Assembly: GCA_012932295.1 (NCBI GenBank) | Contig: JAAONU010000123.1 | Location: 2,666,001 to 2,730,000, forward strand | Direction: 5' to 3' | Length of the DNA: 64,000 nucleotides | DNA from: Cyclina sinensis | Taxonomy: Eukaryota > Mollusca > Bivalvia > Venerida > Veneridae | Shown here: positions 29,601-44,600 of the stretch, piece after piece | How the letters are laid out: the number at the start of each line of letters is the position of its first letter | How positions within the stretch are numbered: position 1 is the stretch's first letter | The notes under the pieces: generated by a model | The model's database searches: none | Told to the model about the DNA's origin: nothing | The model's input: only the letters and a program-made list of their open reading frames with translations | Program-made: the position numbers and the translations under genes

Positions 29601-32600
29601 CGGAGCACTGACATCAGCATCTGAGCAGGTTAGTTGTGCAACTGAACTCGCAATAGCGACGTCTTCAGCAACACTTGCACTGTAAATTGAGCTTGTACAT
29701 ACTGGCGTTACGTCGTTCACGTCACTAACTTGGATGGTCAAGAAATAGTCGGCTGATTTTGCACCTGAAATGTTTAATCTAAATGTTTTGATACAGTTTA
29801 AATTGTCAATTCAAAGCCTGAAATATTTTTTTCAAAGCTAGATGATGATTTTTCATAAGCTGAAACTGAAAAGTGGTATCTAAGAAGCTTTTCAGATTTT
29901 TTAATTTAATAAAAACAGCATAAACATTGAGTTCTTCCCATTTTCTTCCCATGTTGAAATCGTCGAGCAGTTTTTCACAGGAAATTGTGTTTAGTTTTCT
30001 TCCAAAGGACTTTTTCTCATTTAGAATTTTCTGTTCCACTAATCAAACAAGTTTATATTACTTTAAACAGTAGACGAAAATCGCGCACATATATACACAT
30101 TAGATATTTTAAGTCTTACTTGGATTTGTTCCTTCGTCTGTTACAGTTATTGTGAGAGCATATGCTTGTGTGGACTCCATATCTAAAGCCCCAACAAGTG
30201 TTACAACACCTGTTGATGGATCCACTGAAAACAAGTTATCACTGTTTCCAGCAGATATTGAGTAAGTAAGAACACCATCATCGCCATGGTCAAGATCAGT
30301 TGCCGTTACCGTAGCTACAGCAGTGCCTGACGACGAATCTTCGTTTAAAGTTTCTGTTGAACTAGTGGTTACACCGTAGGTCGGAGTATTGTCGTTGTAA
30401 TTTGTGACTGCAACATTTACTGTGGTAGTTCCTGTGTTTGTTCCGTCATCTGCAGTGACCACCAGAGTATAACTTTTAGTAGCGGAATCATAGTCTAGGT
30501 TAGTGACACTGTCTATTGCAATAACGCCTGATGTCTCAATACGGAACACAGCGTCAGCGTTCCCAGATGCAATTAAATACGTCAGTGGCGTAGAGTCGGA
30601 GTCCGTTGCAGTAACAGTTGTCACTAATGTCCCGAAAGGGTCATTTTCTGATATCGTTGATATATACACAGCAGGATTAAAAACTGGTACCCCATCATTC
30701 ACATCGGATACGGTTATTGTTACAGTTACCGTTCCTGTTTTTGGCGTGACACCATCATCAGTTGCAAGGACGGTTACCTCATATGTCTGTGTGACCTCGT
30801 AATCTAGAGTATCTATCAAAAACAATTCTCCTGTAGACGGATTTATATCGAACACCGTACTCACTGAATCTAAAGAAAATGTTATCGTGTCATCAGTATC
30901 CAAATCAGACGCAGCGACTTGGAACACGTTATCGCCAATATTACTCGATTCCGCAACAGCCTGAGTAAATGATGTTCCAGTAAATGTAGGTGTGTGCTCA
31001 TTGAAGTCTGTAACAATAACATTTATAGTGGCTGTTCCTGTTAAAGCAGTCGCACCCCCATCAATAGCATGTATAATGACAATTAAACGTTCATCAGTTT
31101 CGTAATCAAGAGATGCGGTCGCCAAGTCAAACGCACCTGTGGCACTATCTATTTGAAACGGCGTTGTTGTTGCTTGGCCATCTACTGTTGTAATAACGTA
31201 AGAGATATCACCATTGACACCTGCCTCTATGTCGGTACAGGTCACCGTACCAATATTTGTAGAACCTGCTGTATTTTCTTGAAGCTCAAACGTTTGGACC
31301 GCCGGAGAACATGAAGGAGTGACGTCATTGACGTCATTTACGTTAATTGTCACTGTTCCCGTTCCAGTTCTGACCGTTGCCTGTTTGTCAGTAGCATGGA
31401 TACTGAGGGTATACGAAGTTGTTGCTTCGTAATTAAGTGCACCTACAAGTTTGATATTACCCGAGTTGCTATCAATGGCTAGATTGGAGTCTGTATTTCC
31501 ACTGAATATGCTATATGTAAACGTTCCTGAAAGGCCATAATGTGAGTAATTTAGTAAATTATTCTGAAATGCGTTCCTTATAATGCATATTGTCATTTTA
31601 AAATCAATTTATGGTAAACACCAAAAATTTTAATTGTCCTAAACACGTATACTTTTTCACTTAGAGATTATATGATCGGTTTGTTGTTATCACAAAAAAA
31701 AGAATTATTGTTGTCTAAGAATAGACGTTTGTTTCATTGAGATAACTTTGGCGTTCTCTTAGTTGAACACTACACAATCACACGAGACATGCGACGATCA
31801 TTAGAACTATGTGTTCGCAAAAACCATATTTTGCTTTCGCGCAAGCTTTAATAACATCATATTTCAAGAAAAGTTTCCAGACAAGATTTTTTCGAGAAAT
31901 TTTATCTGACATACTGAAACTACACGTGAATCAATGTTAGATTATATAACACATTAGGTGTCAGTTTAGAGTAGTAACAAACGTGATCTTAGACAATATA
32001 AGTATGGAAATCGACATTTATTTTTCATGAAAGCAAGATAATTTTCACAAAAACTGTGGAGTTAACGGTGAATTTTGACTTTCTTTCATGAAAGCGAGAT
32101 AACAGTTCATGAAACTTATACAATTGGTTTTACTTCATGATAATTAATTATTTGAGTGTTGGCGAAATAAGCAAAGCGTTCTCAGAATCAGTTCTCAATC
32201 CAAAAACTGCATTTAATTAATACAGTTCAATATCTAAAAATTATGATAAAATAAAAAGCAGTGAACTAAATATAACCTTGTAGTTTTAAGTTTTTTCTTC
32301 AACTTATAATTCATTTAAATGAAAGAGAAGTATCAACAAAGCAAAATATTGCTAAACAGAATCATTACCAAATGTATAAACTCGTAAGACATACGATTAA
32401 TAAAGGTAATGTTTATTATAATTTCATATAATCATAATAACAAGAACTCAAAATTACCGAGCACGTAACTGAAGCGCTGTGCAAAATTGTGTCATGGTAT
32501 ACCATCCTTCTTAGCTGAACAAGTCCATTTTCAATATTAAAATGTTTCTGGTATAAATTTTCAATTTCATTCTATTTAGAGAGGTAGGCCCTTTAGGTAA

Positions 32601-35600
32601 ACAGTGTAGACCCTGATCAGGCGCCGCGTATTGTGGCGTCTGATCTGGGTCTGCACTGTTTGTCTCTGTCTAATTTTTGGGACGCCAGGCATTAGTGGGT
32701 TATAATCCATATTTATCAGGGTTTCTGCATACCTGCAGCTCCACTGTCCTGGTCAGTTGCTGTAACTGTACCAATAGTTGTTCCCACTACCTCATCCTCA
32801 TCAATGCTAAAGGTCACATCGGCGTTCGTAAACACTGGATCGTTGTCGTTCACGTCTTTAAAATTAAATACAACAAAAAATTATAGAACAGTGACAAAAT
32901 TTCATATTCATTATATTATATATTTTTTAACTTTTATGATGATTACAATGAAATGGCTTTACATCCACATTACATTATCTTAACTCAGAACGTTCTTATG
33001 GTACAGGTAAATTTGACTTGTAGCAGAAATAACCTTTTTCTTGTTAGCTTCCTTTCTCGCTTGTAAATAGTTTAACTTGATTAAAGTTCTTGCTTTGTTA
33101 CAACAAACATCAATTTTTGTACGATTTCTGTACCTTTCGCGGGTATCCATGCAGAAGTTTTTGTTCGATTTCGGTGTCATAGCAAGTTGGGGCAAATTTA
33201 TTGAAAACTTGCAGGCAAGCATCAAGTTGAAATGCTTAATATTGCATGTAGAAAAAAATGATCATATGTAAAATTTCGTTATGCTTCAAAACCCGTCAAA
33301 ATTAAACAAGAAAAACATAATGAGAAATAACTCGGTCATCTGCTTGAATTCAAATAGTTTGCGAGTTGTTTTTTTTCAGCAAGGTGCATATGTGAAAAGA
33401 CGTGTGCGCATTAACACATAATGATAGAACGGACGTGACTTCCGATGTTTGGATTTGGGATTCTTAAAGTCTATAAACCAATGAATTCACAATAATTTTT
33501 AAAATTACGCCATCGCTATTACCTTAAGTGCTCTGATAATATTTCATCAAGAACTTTCAATTTCAGTGACAGTCGATAAACACTTATCACCACAGACTAC
33601 GTACACTAAACAAAACTCTCATAAAATACCTGTCAGTGTAATTGTTAGTGTTGTGGTGGTAGATAAACTTGGTGTTCCGCCGTCGGCAGCTTCGATCAGA
33701 AGCTGGTATGTCGGTGTTGTTTCCCTGTCTAACGTTGGTGTAGTGGAGATCACGGTCACTACTCCAGTGGTGCCGTCTATTTCAAAATTTCCACCTGGAA
33801 AAGATAAACTTGTATTATACATACATTGTCAGCTGTGCTTTAGTATTGGAACTTTCGAAGAGCATAGAATCATAAGACAATATTAGTTTCATCGATACCT
33901 GGATGATCGAAATGTCTGTTTTAGATACAAAACTGGACGAAGTAAAACAGTGAGACAAAATTCTGCAAAAAAACTGTATACTTACCATCGCCACTGCTAA
34001 TTGTATATGTAATATCATTGTTCGGAGAGTCTGTATCACTGTCGGTACACACTATAGTTGTCACACTAGTGCTCGCTGTAGCGTCTTCGGAAACACTAGC
34101 GCTATACAATGATAACGAACATTCTGGAGTGTTATCGTTGACGTCATCAATTGTTAGCGTTAAGGAGAATGTGCCTGTTAACGCTCCTATAAAACAGTGA
34201 AACAGCTTTACAAATGCGGTATTTTGTATCTTTACACATACAACATAATGCTTTAAACTGACTAGCAAATTTTACTGCCAATTTAGGGCTAAAGTTAAAC
34301 TACAGTCACACTATAATCGATAAATAGAAGATTGTGTAAAATCCGTAGAAACCACTGCATTATAAAAAATACTTACTTATAACTTACTTACAAATAACGA
34401 TCAGAATTTGATTTTTACAATTGAATATTGTATGATAAAAGTGATCATATACGTAGATTAAATGGAATATCATTACAAATGCAGATTCTTACCTGGAGAA
34501 GTACCAGCATCTGTAGCTTGTATCTGAAACGATAAGGGGTTGGTGACAGATTCTCTGTCAATGTCACGCGCCACAGAAACAATCCCTGTAGAAGGATCAA
34601 TAGCCAATACATCTTCAAACCCGGCGGGCTCCGAAGAAATCGAATATGTAATGACACCATCGTTACCATCGTCAGCGTCTGTTGCATTTGTATCTATTAT
34701 ATATGTTCCACTTGCCGAATTTTCGTCAAGATTTATCGATGCCGTTGCTGGATTAAATACAGGATTATGTTCATTATAGCCAGAAACTTCGACGTGTACT
34801 GTAGTAGATCCAGTGTTAGCTGCACCATCTACGGCATGCACAACTAACGTATAGCTTTTTGTTGTTTCATAGTCCTGTGCTTTGTTTTGTATCGTAATTA
34901 AGCCTCCCGTATCTATTGTGAATACCGAAAAGTCATCTACTAGGCTGTACGTCACAGTAGCATCGTCGCCATCGGTTGCAGTCACCGTGGTAACGGTCGT
35001 ACCTACAGCGTCGTTCTCCGATATACTGGCTGCGTAGACAGCAGGTGTAAAAACAGGTGTAACGTCGTTACTGTCCAAAACAGTTACAGCAACCGTTGCT
35101 GTAGAGGACAATGAACCTGGATCCGTTCCATCATCAGAAACAACGACGACTAAATCGAATGGATTTGTTGCAATTGTGTCATAATCTATAGCAGCAGTCA
35201 AAATAATATCACCAGTGACAGAATCAATTCCAAAATAGTCACTTGTCGGGTCTAACGCATAGCTAACTGACTGCGCATTATCCGTATCCGTAGCAGACAC
35301 TTTAAACACTGATGTTGTAACGGTTGCAGTCTCAGACAGTGTAAATGCGTAACTTGCAGGGTTAAACGTAGGATTTTGCTCATTATAATCTGTTATATCT
35401 ACTTTTATAGTCGCTGTGGTAGAAAAAGAAGCTGCACCGCCGTCAAAGACTCTAATCAAAATGCTGTAGGCAGTTGTGGTTTCGTAATCAAAGTTTTGAC
35501 CAGTTGCTAAAGTAACAACACCAGCGGCGCTGACGTCGAAAGGTGCTGCCGACACCCCACCATTAACGGTAACAATCGTATATGATAAATCGTTATTCGG

Positions 35601-38600
35601 AGAAGTTCCGTCATCATCAGAGCATGTAAGAGTGGCAACGGTAGTACCTGATGCTATATTTTCAGCAAAGGTTACCGTCTGAAGCACAGGTGTACATGAC
35701 GGTGTTTCGTCGTTCACATCCGTTACGGTAATGGTCACTGCAACTGTTGCACTCCTTTGTGATGCTCCAGAATCGTAAGCAACTACGTCAAAGGGGTAAG
35801 ATGTTTCGCTCTCATAGTCTAGATTTGCTTTCAGATAAAGTTCGCCAGTATTAGTATCAAGGTAAAAGTTGGCATGTGCGTTCATACTAAAGTAAACGAC
35901 ACCGTCATCTCCGTCGTCTGCGTCCGTTGCAATTACCTGTAACAAACTTGTCCCAGTTGCTGTATTCTCTGCGACAGAAGTGGAATAGGATCCCGAACTA
36001 AACACGGGGTCGGCTTCGTTCACTGGAGTGACTGATACAGTAACGACTGCAGTGCTAGATTTAGCCCCTGCTCCACTACCGCTGTCAATGGCTTGTACAT
36101 ACAATGAATAGGATGTTGCATCTTCGTAATCTAAGGCAACGGAAGTCGTTATTTCCCCAGTTGAAGTTACGATAGAAAATCTACCACCTGTGTTTCCGGC
36201 TGAAATTATTAACAAAATGTATGGAATAATTGGGGGAAGTCTGATTGCCTCTGTTCTCACAGTCGCAGTTTTGCATAGAGATAAAAAAACTATTTGAGAG
36301 CATCTCTTCCTAATATGATAAAAATGGCGAAAGGAAATTGCCTTATTTATCTTTTCGTCGCAACAATGCAATTGTTACAATTTTAATGACAACCATTCTA
36401 AATTCACAAATCAACAGTAAAGTTTATATGTTGTTTTCCTTCTACTGGATATATTTCGTATTCAAATTTAGTAGCAAATGAAAGAATTTCCATTGTTTTG
36501 TTTTATGTAATACAAATAGTTAGAAGATTATTATCGAAGGGGGGGGGAGGAATTACCGGTAATAGAGTATGAAATAGTTCCATAATTGTTTGTAGATGGA
36601 TCATCAGCATCCGTTGCCGTCATTGTTGCAACAGTAGCCCCGCTTGCATCTGCTTCTGACACAGAAAAACTGAAAAATGCCCATTTGACTTTTTCATTTC
36701 AATACATGTACTTTGTCTTTCATTCATTTATTATTTCTACTTATTATACCTCATATGACCATGCTGTTTTAAATTTCTATATGTATGTAGTGGACCGGTC
36801 CATTCTATTACCCTGTGACAATTGTTGTCACTCTGATATAACGAATTCACCCTCAAGCACGTCTAGGTATGAACCGTCTGGGATTTTCTAATCGATAAGC
36901 GCTTGTAAAAATTGGAGTTAAAAACTGTGACTTCCGGCCGTTTCAAAACTGCGCTTTGTTTATTTCTTTATTTTTTTATTGTTAAAATGTACTAGACACC
37001 AATTAAATATATTTGGCAGATCAGAATTTTTAACATTTGAACTAAGATGTTCTAGCTAAATGCAGTTTTGTTGAGAGTCTTTCCCAAAATGACTTCCCAA
37101 AACCATGTCCTCAAAATTACTAAAAAACATGTTTGTGGATAGTTTCTTTGTTGTTTTTTGTTCGATACACTGTAATAAATATCAGATCCTATTCATGGTG
37201 ATATAAGTAATGTTAATCTAAAACAGTTAGTATTAATCTCGGATGACGCCTCGTTGATATTTCCTTCCTCGGATTAATATTATGCACTATCTCACTGAAT
37301 GAGATCTGTTATGTTATAATCATTCTGTCTTATGCATTTATTAAATTCAATAATGGAAAGAAATATGTTATTTATTTCATTTCAATTTATTTGTGGCACT
37401 TGTTTATTCAGTATATGCACTTCAACTGACTGTGTCTTCTTATATCGAGTGTTGAACGCAAAAATGGCTATCTGCTTCTTTCTTTTATAGTATTAAGAAC
37501 TTTTTCGCATTCACCACTTGATATAAGCACACGGTCAGTAAACTACGAAGTAATGGTATTTATAACATTCCTATCCTGATGATTTAAATATTAATGTAAC
37601 TTTATAGGTGTAAATTTTGTCTTGTATTTTTCCTGTCCGAACGCGCAAGGTACGCTAGATGTTAACGTTTCCGTGTATTTTGATTTACCTATATGAAGTT
37701 GGGCTGAAAACTGGAGCATTGTCATTTGTGTCAGTTACAGTTAGTGCAACTGTTGCTGTAACAGCGTTCGTTCCATCGCTTGCTTGAACTAGGAGAGAGT
37801 ATGACGCAGTTGTCTCCCTGTCCAAGGTTCCCGCTAAAAGTATCTGGCCTGATGATTGGTCGAGAGTAAAGTCAGTTGTTGAGGTCACCCACGTGTACGT
37901 GATTGTGTCGCCTTTATCAGGATCTGTTGCTGTCACTGTTGTTATAAGATTCCCTGGACTTGTGTTCTCTGCTTTGCTCACAGAATATGTAGCTGTAAGG
38001 TAAAGTGTAAAATGCTGGAATATCAGCTTTGGTATCAGGTCGACAGGCCGCTACTTTGTCTAAGTATGTGCACTCATTAGAGAAACTAAAATCTTAAGAC
38101 TTTCGTTATTAGAATGTTAAGTTTAAAAGAGACCAACCCTAGTAACATAGTACAATGTCCAATTTTAGGATTCTAGGATATTCAAATATCTAAATTAAAA
38201 CATACAGTTGCTCTGTCTATGATATCAACTGCCTGAGACATGGTTTAAACTGGTCATCTTGTTGTTAGGTTAAGACAGTGAAACTTGACAGTAATCTAGC
38301 ACAGATCGAGGGAAATAACTTGAAATAACTATAAGAATATCTTACTTTGGGAGAAAACGGGTGGGTCCTCATTCACCCCAGTTACTGTCAGACTTCCGGT
38401 GACTTGTAGCACGTTTGTTCCGTCTGAGACATCAATCACAAAATCAAACCGAGGATTTATCAGCGTATCATAGTCTACGACTGATTTCAGCTGCAAATAA
38501 AGAAGAAAAAGCTAATAGCTTTTAGTAATATTTTGTTGTAAATCGATGCAGATCTTAAAGACTGGCTGTATTAGTTTCTGATCCATTTGTATTGTAGCAT

Positions 38601-41600
38601 GTTCAGATGATAAGGTATTCAAATATCTAATTACGATGCGATCTTATTGAGGCATAGGGAAACGAGTAAATGTACGAGTTAGAATAGTTGTCGTAAGTTT
38701 GTGAAAGTAAAAGCTCCTTTTTTTACGATTACTGTATATTTTAGAAAGACGACATGCAGCCAGTTTGAAGTTGGCTGGTGCGTACTGAATTACTTTGCAC
38801 GTATATATCTGTAAACTTACTCTGCAGTAAATCTTTTTATATAACCTGTACTCTAAGCTATATATATATATTTTTGATAACCAACATTTTGAAATACATG
38901 TAAATGTGACAACAAATGCTAGATATCATACATCTAAATCAGCTCCATTCATTTCAAAGTACGTAGAATCACCACTCGACATCGTGTATGTGAGAGCGTC
39001 TCCATCCAAGTCTGAGCAGACGAGAGAGAAGATGGTATCGCCCACTGTTCCTTCCTCGGCTTTGGTTACACTAAACGCCAGATCTGATGTACACGTTGGC
39101 GCATTATCGTTCACATCCGTAACTGTAATGTCAACAGTAGCCGACGCTGAGTTATCATTGGATTCTTCTTTTGCCTGGATGACTAAAGAGTAACTCGGTG
39201 TTGTTTCTGCATTCAGTACTCCGGCCACTGATATTTTACCAGTGTCTGGATTTATGTTAAATTTATTGTCAGTATTACCACTTAGTATAGAATATGTAAG
39301 AGAACCATAGATACTGTTAGAGCTGTCGGGATCTGAGGCAGTTACAGTGGTGACAGATGTGCCGACAGAAGCCGATTCTCCAATAGTGGCGGTGAAGGTA
39401 GCAGAAGCAAATGATGGTCCACCATCGTTAACATCCGTAATAGCTATGTCCACATAAACCACTGTTACAAGAGTTCCGTCGCTAACAGTAATTTCAATGT
39501 CAAAAGCATTCTCCGTTTCGTAATCAAGAGCACCTACAAAATTCATGTACTCAGGATGTGACTGTTTACATCTGTATATTTGAACGAGCAACAATTATTG
39601 CATATGCTTCAATGTTAAATATAAGAACAGTTGTCTTTTTCAAACAGTGCCATATGAAAACACCTATTTAAAACACTCAAACACTCTTCTTTCACAAAAG
39701 ACCTAATGGATGTAGTTGCTTTCTTTATTTACTGAATTATCAAATCAACTTTGATATACAGACACACTTATATGCTTATATAAAAATTTTATAAGGACAA
39801 TCAAATACCGTATGTTTTCTTCTTTCCCTGTGGATTCAGTTTATTTGTAACTTGTTCGTTATAACTAAAGCTTACTTGAAAGTTTTAGCATCTTTGTTAA
39901 TTAAATTCACTACTCTAGGCATTAAAGTACCGTTCTTGATAAATGTGCTAAATATGTATGTGTTTTACAACATGCATTTTGTATATTCGTGTAAGTTACT
40001 GAATATTTTTCAGTACTTACTGTTCAGCCGTAAAGTCGCTTCAGATCCGCTAGTACCGATGACGAAGTTGTTTGTTGGACTTTGACTTGTGATGGTGTAA
40101 GTCAAGGCATTTCCATCAGAATCCGAGCAACCAAAACTCGATATAACGTCCACACCAGTATCTAGAAGAATACATTTTGACTTCACTTTCAAGCAAACAT
40201 TTTTATAGGAAATAAGCATTAATATGTTGTAAACGTTATCTTGAGGCGTAAAAAGCTGACGTTTTATAAAATATGTATTTTATCTATGTTCTATATATTC
40301 AAGATTATACCTAAGTTGAATTAAGAGTCCATAAATTATAGCAAAATAAATTTTACTCCCTTCTACCATAGATGATTACCAAAGGACACACCCTACCTTG
40401 CTACTGATTTCAAGTAACACAAATTTCACTTACTTGTATTTTCAGGTCTTTGTACCACGTGAGATGCGGGATTGCATGACGGCGTGACGTCATTAACGTC
40501 AGAAACTGAGACCGTCACACTACCCGTCCCCTGAAGTCATAAAACTGATATTATAGTCTATATCAATTAGTCGACCTCATTTTATTAGATATATCTTATT
40601 ACCAATTCTATGCTTAGAAAAGATATTTTTCCGAACAACAATTATGTTTTGACGCTATAAGGAAACAGGGTAACTACGGATACTGACACTCTCTTTTCCT
40701 GGTGAGTGGCTGAACATTGACTACAACAATTTGAAAAAAATCATGACGTACAACTCTGTCTGTCTACCTACTGACATTAAAACAAATATGATACTGTAAG
40801 AAATTCCTCATAGTCTTAACACAACCTAATTTATATTTGTCATTGTGAATCCTGCCTATCTAAAAAGTTCGAACACTGCACTGCATTACTCAGGACTGAT
40901 ATTGTAACAGTTATTCAATCTAGCCAGGCTTACTTGTCCAATTAAATTTAATTTCAGCCTGTGCAACTCCGCAAATCTTACATAGATACATAGGCTATGC
41001 CTTATCAATAGAATGTTTGAATGGTATATCTTACCGACAAGGACCCACCATCTGTTGCCACAACTGTGATGACGTAACTCGTTTGTGATTCATAATCCAA
41101 TGGTTTTGCCAGTTTTATTTGTCCCAATGTCGAGTCAATACTAAAGAAACTCGTCCCGCTATTGGTCACTGAAAGTAAAATTTGATATCAAATCTGTGGC
41201 AAAAGTTATTCTAGCTAAAATAGTTTTGAAATCTCAGTTAATCATTGTAAGTGATGTTTTCTGAATGCTAATGTTGTAAATACTTTTTAGCAGAAATAAT
41301 TATCGAATTTTGAAGAAAATAATTATTTGGCACTATTATAATGCCATTGATTGTTTGTGTTTGATTCAGTTGATAAAATTCTGAGCACAGCGAGTAAAAT
41401 TAAACCATTAAGATCTAAACCGAAATAAAATCCATCTCCCGAGACATGGTCAAAGTAGACAGTCATATTTAATACATAGTTGTTAGATTTCAAGTACCAA
41501 TACAACAAGAGATTTATCAAAACTGCACTGTCATGCTCTAAAAAAAACTTCCCCCAACCTGCTGTAATTTCGTAATTTTCAATGTTATGAGGCGACACGT

Positions 41601-44600
41601 CGCTGTCGGTCGCACCATGCGTCACTATCACAGTTCCAACGGGCGTATCCTCCGCAAACGTGACGTCAGCGTCAGTGCCGAATGTAGGTGTGAATTCATT
41701 GACTGGATTTACGGTGACGTCAACGGGCACTTCTACCGTCGTTGTTCCGTCTGACACCTCAACAACTAGTGCGTAATGTGTTGTTCCCCCATCATAATCA
41801 AGTGCTAGTAAAATGAATCCAGACACGAAAATTAATTTATAAGTTAAGGATTCTTTATGACAGAGACGTCTTGTTTGTCTTAGCAAATTGTCACTTATAT
41901 AAAGAATATTCGAGTTTAGGAAAATGCTATTAAGCAAACCTCTGATTTCACAACTGAAAGAAAATAAACACCCCAAGGTATCTTGAATTTCTTGATTAAA
42001 GGAAGACTTTTCAGTTCTTAAAAACAAGATTTTAGACTAAGTTTTTAGTACAAGGTGTTCTTCAATATCTATAGAAACTTGACGTACTTGCAGCAAGAGT
42101 TATCTGCCCATTGCCGTCAATGGCAAATTTTCCTGCAGTATTAGTCGCACCGAAGCCGTACGTAAGTGTGTCTATGGCGTCCTTATCAGAACACGACAAT
42201 AAAGCAACCTTTGTGCAAAGTATGAAAATAAACAATTGTTTTGAATAAATAAGGGATTTTGGTTCTGTAAATTACCTTACTAATACAATTTATTGCAAAC
42301 TGTACATTTTTAATTGCCTAATTTTTAATGTACTCTATGTTTAATTTTGTTATATCTACGTTAAAAGCTCATTCAAAAGTCTTTAGTCACATTTTACTAA
42401 ATAAACCGCATCTCTCATCCAAAACTGAAAAAATAATGCAACAACAGCGAATAACAAATCAAAACTCTCACATTATCATTTGCTGCACCAGGTTCGTCCA
42501 CTTCAGCTGTCAGAACGTTCGTCGTGCACGTTGGTTTCTCGTCACTGACGTCATTCACGTCAATTGTTACGGAAGCAGTGTCGCTACGGGATGTTGTTCC
42601 ACCGTCAGTTGCCATCACAGTTAATATATACTGTACTGTTGTTTCAAAGTCAAGACTTTTCGAAAGAGTTATCTCACCATTGGTCGGATTGATTGTAAAC
42701 TTCCCGGCATTATTACCAGCTAGAAAACAGAGGACATTGAAATCCACTTATTATGACACTTTAACTAATCAGGCGCGTAGCCAAGCATACTCTCATTCTC
42801 AAGGGAGTACTGATTTTACCAAGATAATAACCTGTAATGTTTTCAACTGATGCGAATTCAGTTAAAAACCAATTCTAAAGAAAATAAATATTTCTAACAT
42901 AATTCCAAACTTCAGTATTTCTGTATAAAATAAGTAACCAGGATACACATAAGTCTTAATCAGTTCAAAAAAAACTTTATAGAGAAGGTGTATTAACTTG
43001 CACAATGTAATAAATGATATTTCTGTACAGAACAGTGTACCAAGTTACAAATACATTTCAACTTATTTAAGAACTGTAAACGCTGCCTGATCGGCAACTT
43101 ACGTGTACCCTTTCATTCGAACCTGAACACTAAAATTAACCTCACTTTAACAATAACTATTTCGTCATTTTTTTCGATAAATAATTTTAAAAATTTAAAA
43201 CAAATGTTTTTTATGTTGATGGAGAAACAGTTCAGTAAATGATTTAAATTCATTTATTTTCCTGCCTGTAATGGCGTACGTCAACTCTCCGTCGGAACCC
43301 GAATCAGCGTCTGCAGCGATTATCGTTGTGACCGTGGTACCAACAGCGGTGTCCTCATCAATCTAGTTACAACAGAATATGTTTGAACCTTTGTAAATAG
43401 CTAATTTGGTTTTGACAAACTCTGAAAAGCCCAATTCTGTTTCTTATTTCTCTTTTGCATGAAATTGTGTATTACAGAAACGGTTTAATGGTGTTTATGA
43501 AATATCCTTGACAGTCACGTGGGTTAAACATCCTTATTTACAAGACTACAGCTGCACACTAAAGACAAACGCGTGTGTTTAACATCTTCAAATTCAAATA
43601 GCCGACATCGTTACTTTTTTAATTAAATAAACCTTTATATGACTGAGTAATTTATCTTCTGCTAGTAGCCAGAGCGGTCGATACATATAATTTTACTTAC
43701 ATTAGTAGTGACGTCTGCTGCAAAGGCGGGATCATGCTCATTTTCATATGTCACTGTCACGGTAACCTGTGTGGTGCTGGTAAGTGCAGGGGCTGTACCA
43801 TCAGATACCTTGATCTTAAGGTTATAGGTGGTATCCGTGCCGGCCGTGTCCAAATCAACTGTTGCTAATGAGGATTAACAAAAAATATCTTACAAATATT
43901 ATAGTATACATGTATATCAGCAGTTAAAATAACTTTTGTTCCGCATGATTTTTCCAAAGTGATAGCGATATTAATCCGACTGAAACACTTATAAAGATAA
44001 CAAACAGAGACGCCATGAAACGTTTGACGTCATTTTTAGTTTAATGACTTGACGCCAAGGCTATCTTCGAAATGGGTATTGATATTTTGATACATAATCT
44101 TAATTAATGTCTGTAAGATACCTTTCAAATTTAACTGATAAGCTGTCGTTGAATCCAGCTCAAAGTAAGTGGTATATGAAGCCGGTGTACTGGACGTTTC
44201 AATGCTATACGTCAGAGACGATGTGACGTCATTGTCCGTCACTATTAAGGTTAGCAAACTAGTTCCTGGAAATAGAAAATAATTGTGTCTTCATAAAGAA
44301 AGTTAGCATAAACATTAATTCCAGTTATTCTTGAAGAAAAGCAACTGACAGAGCTTCAGAGGCATCAGATAGATAAAGGTATGGCACTTTAAAGACATAC
44401 TGATAAAGTGTACTTATTTATTTATTTTAACGTTGATCGATGCTTATAAAAATGATTATAAGTGAGTAGTATTTATTTAATATATTTACGCTGGTTACAT
44501 TCTGTAAATAATGTCAACAATATCTACTTTAACTAACTTACTGAACAGAAATACAAAACAGGATATTATATAAATAATAATTATGTCCAACTTTACTAAA

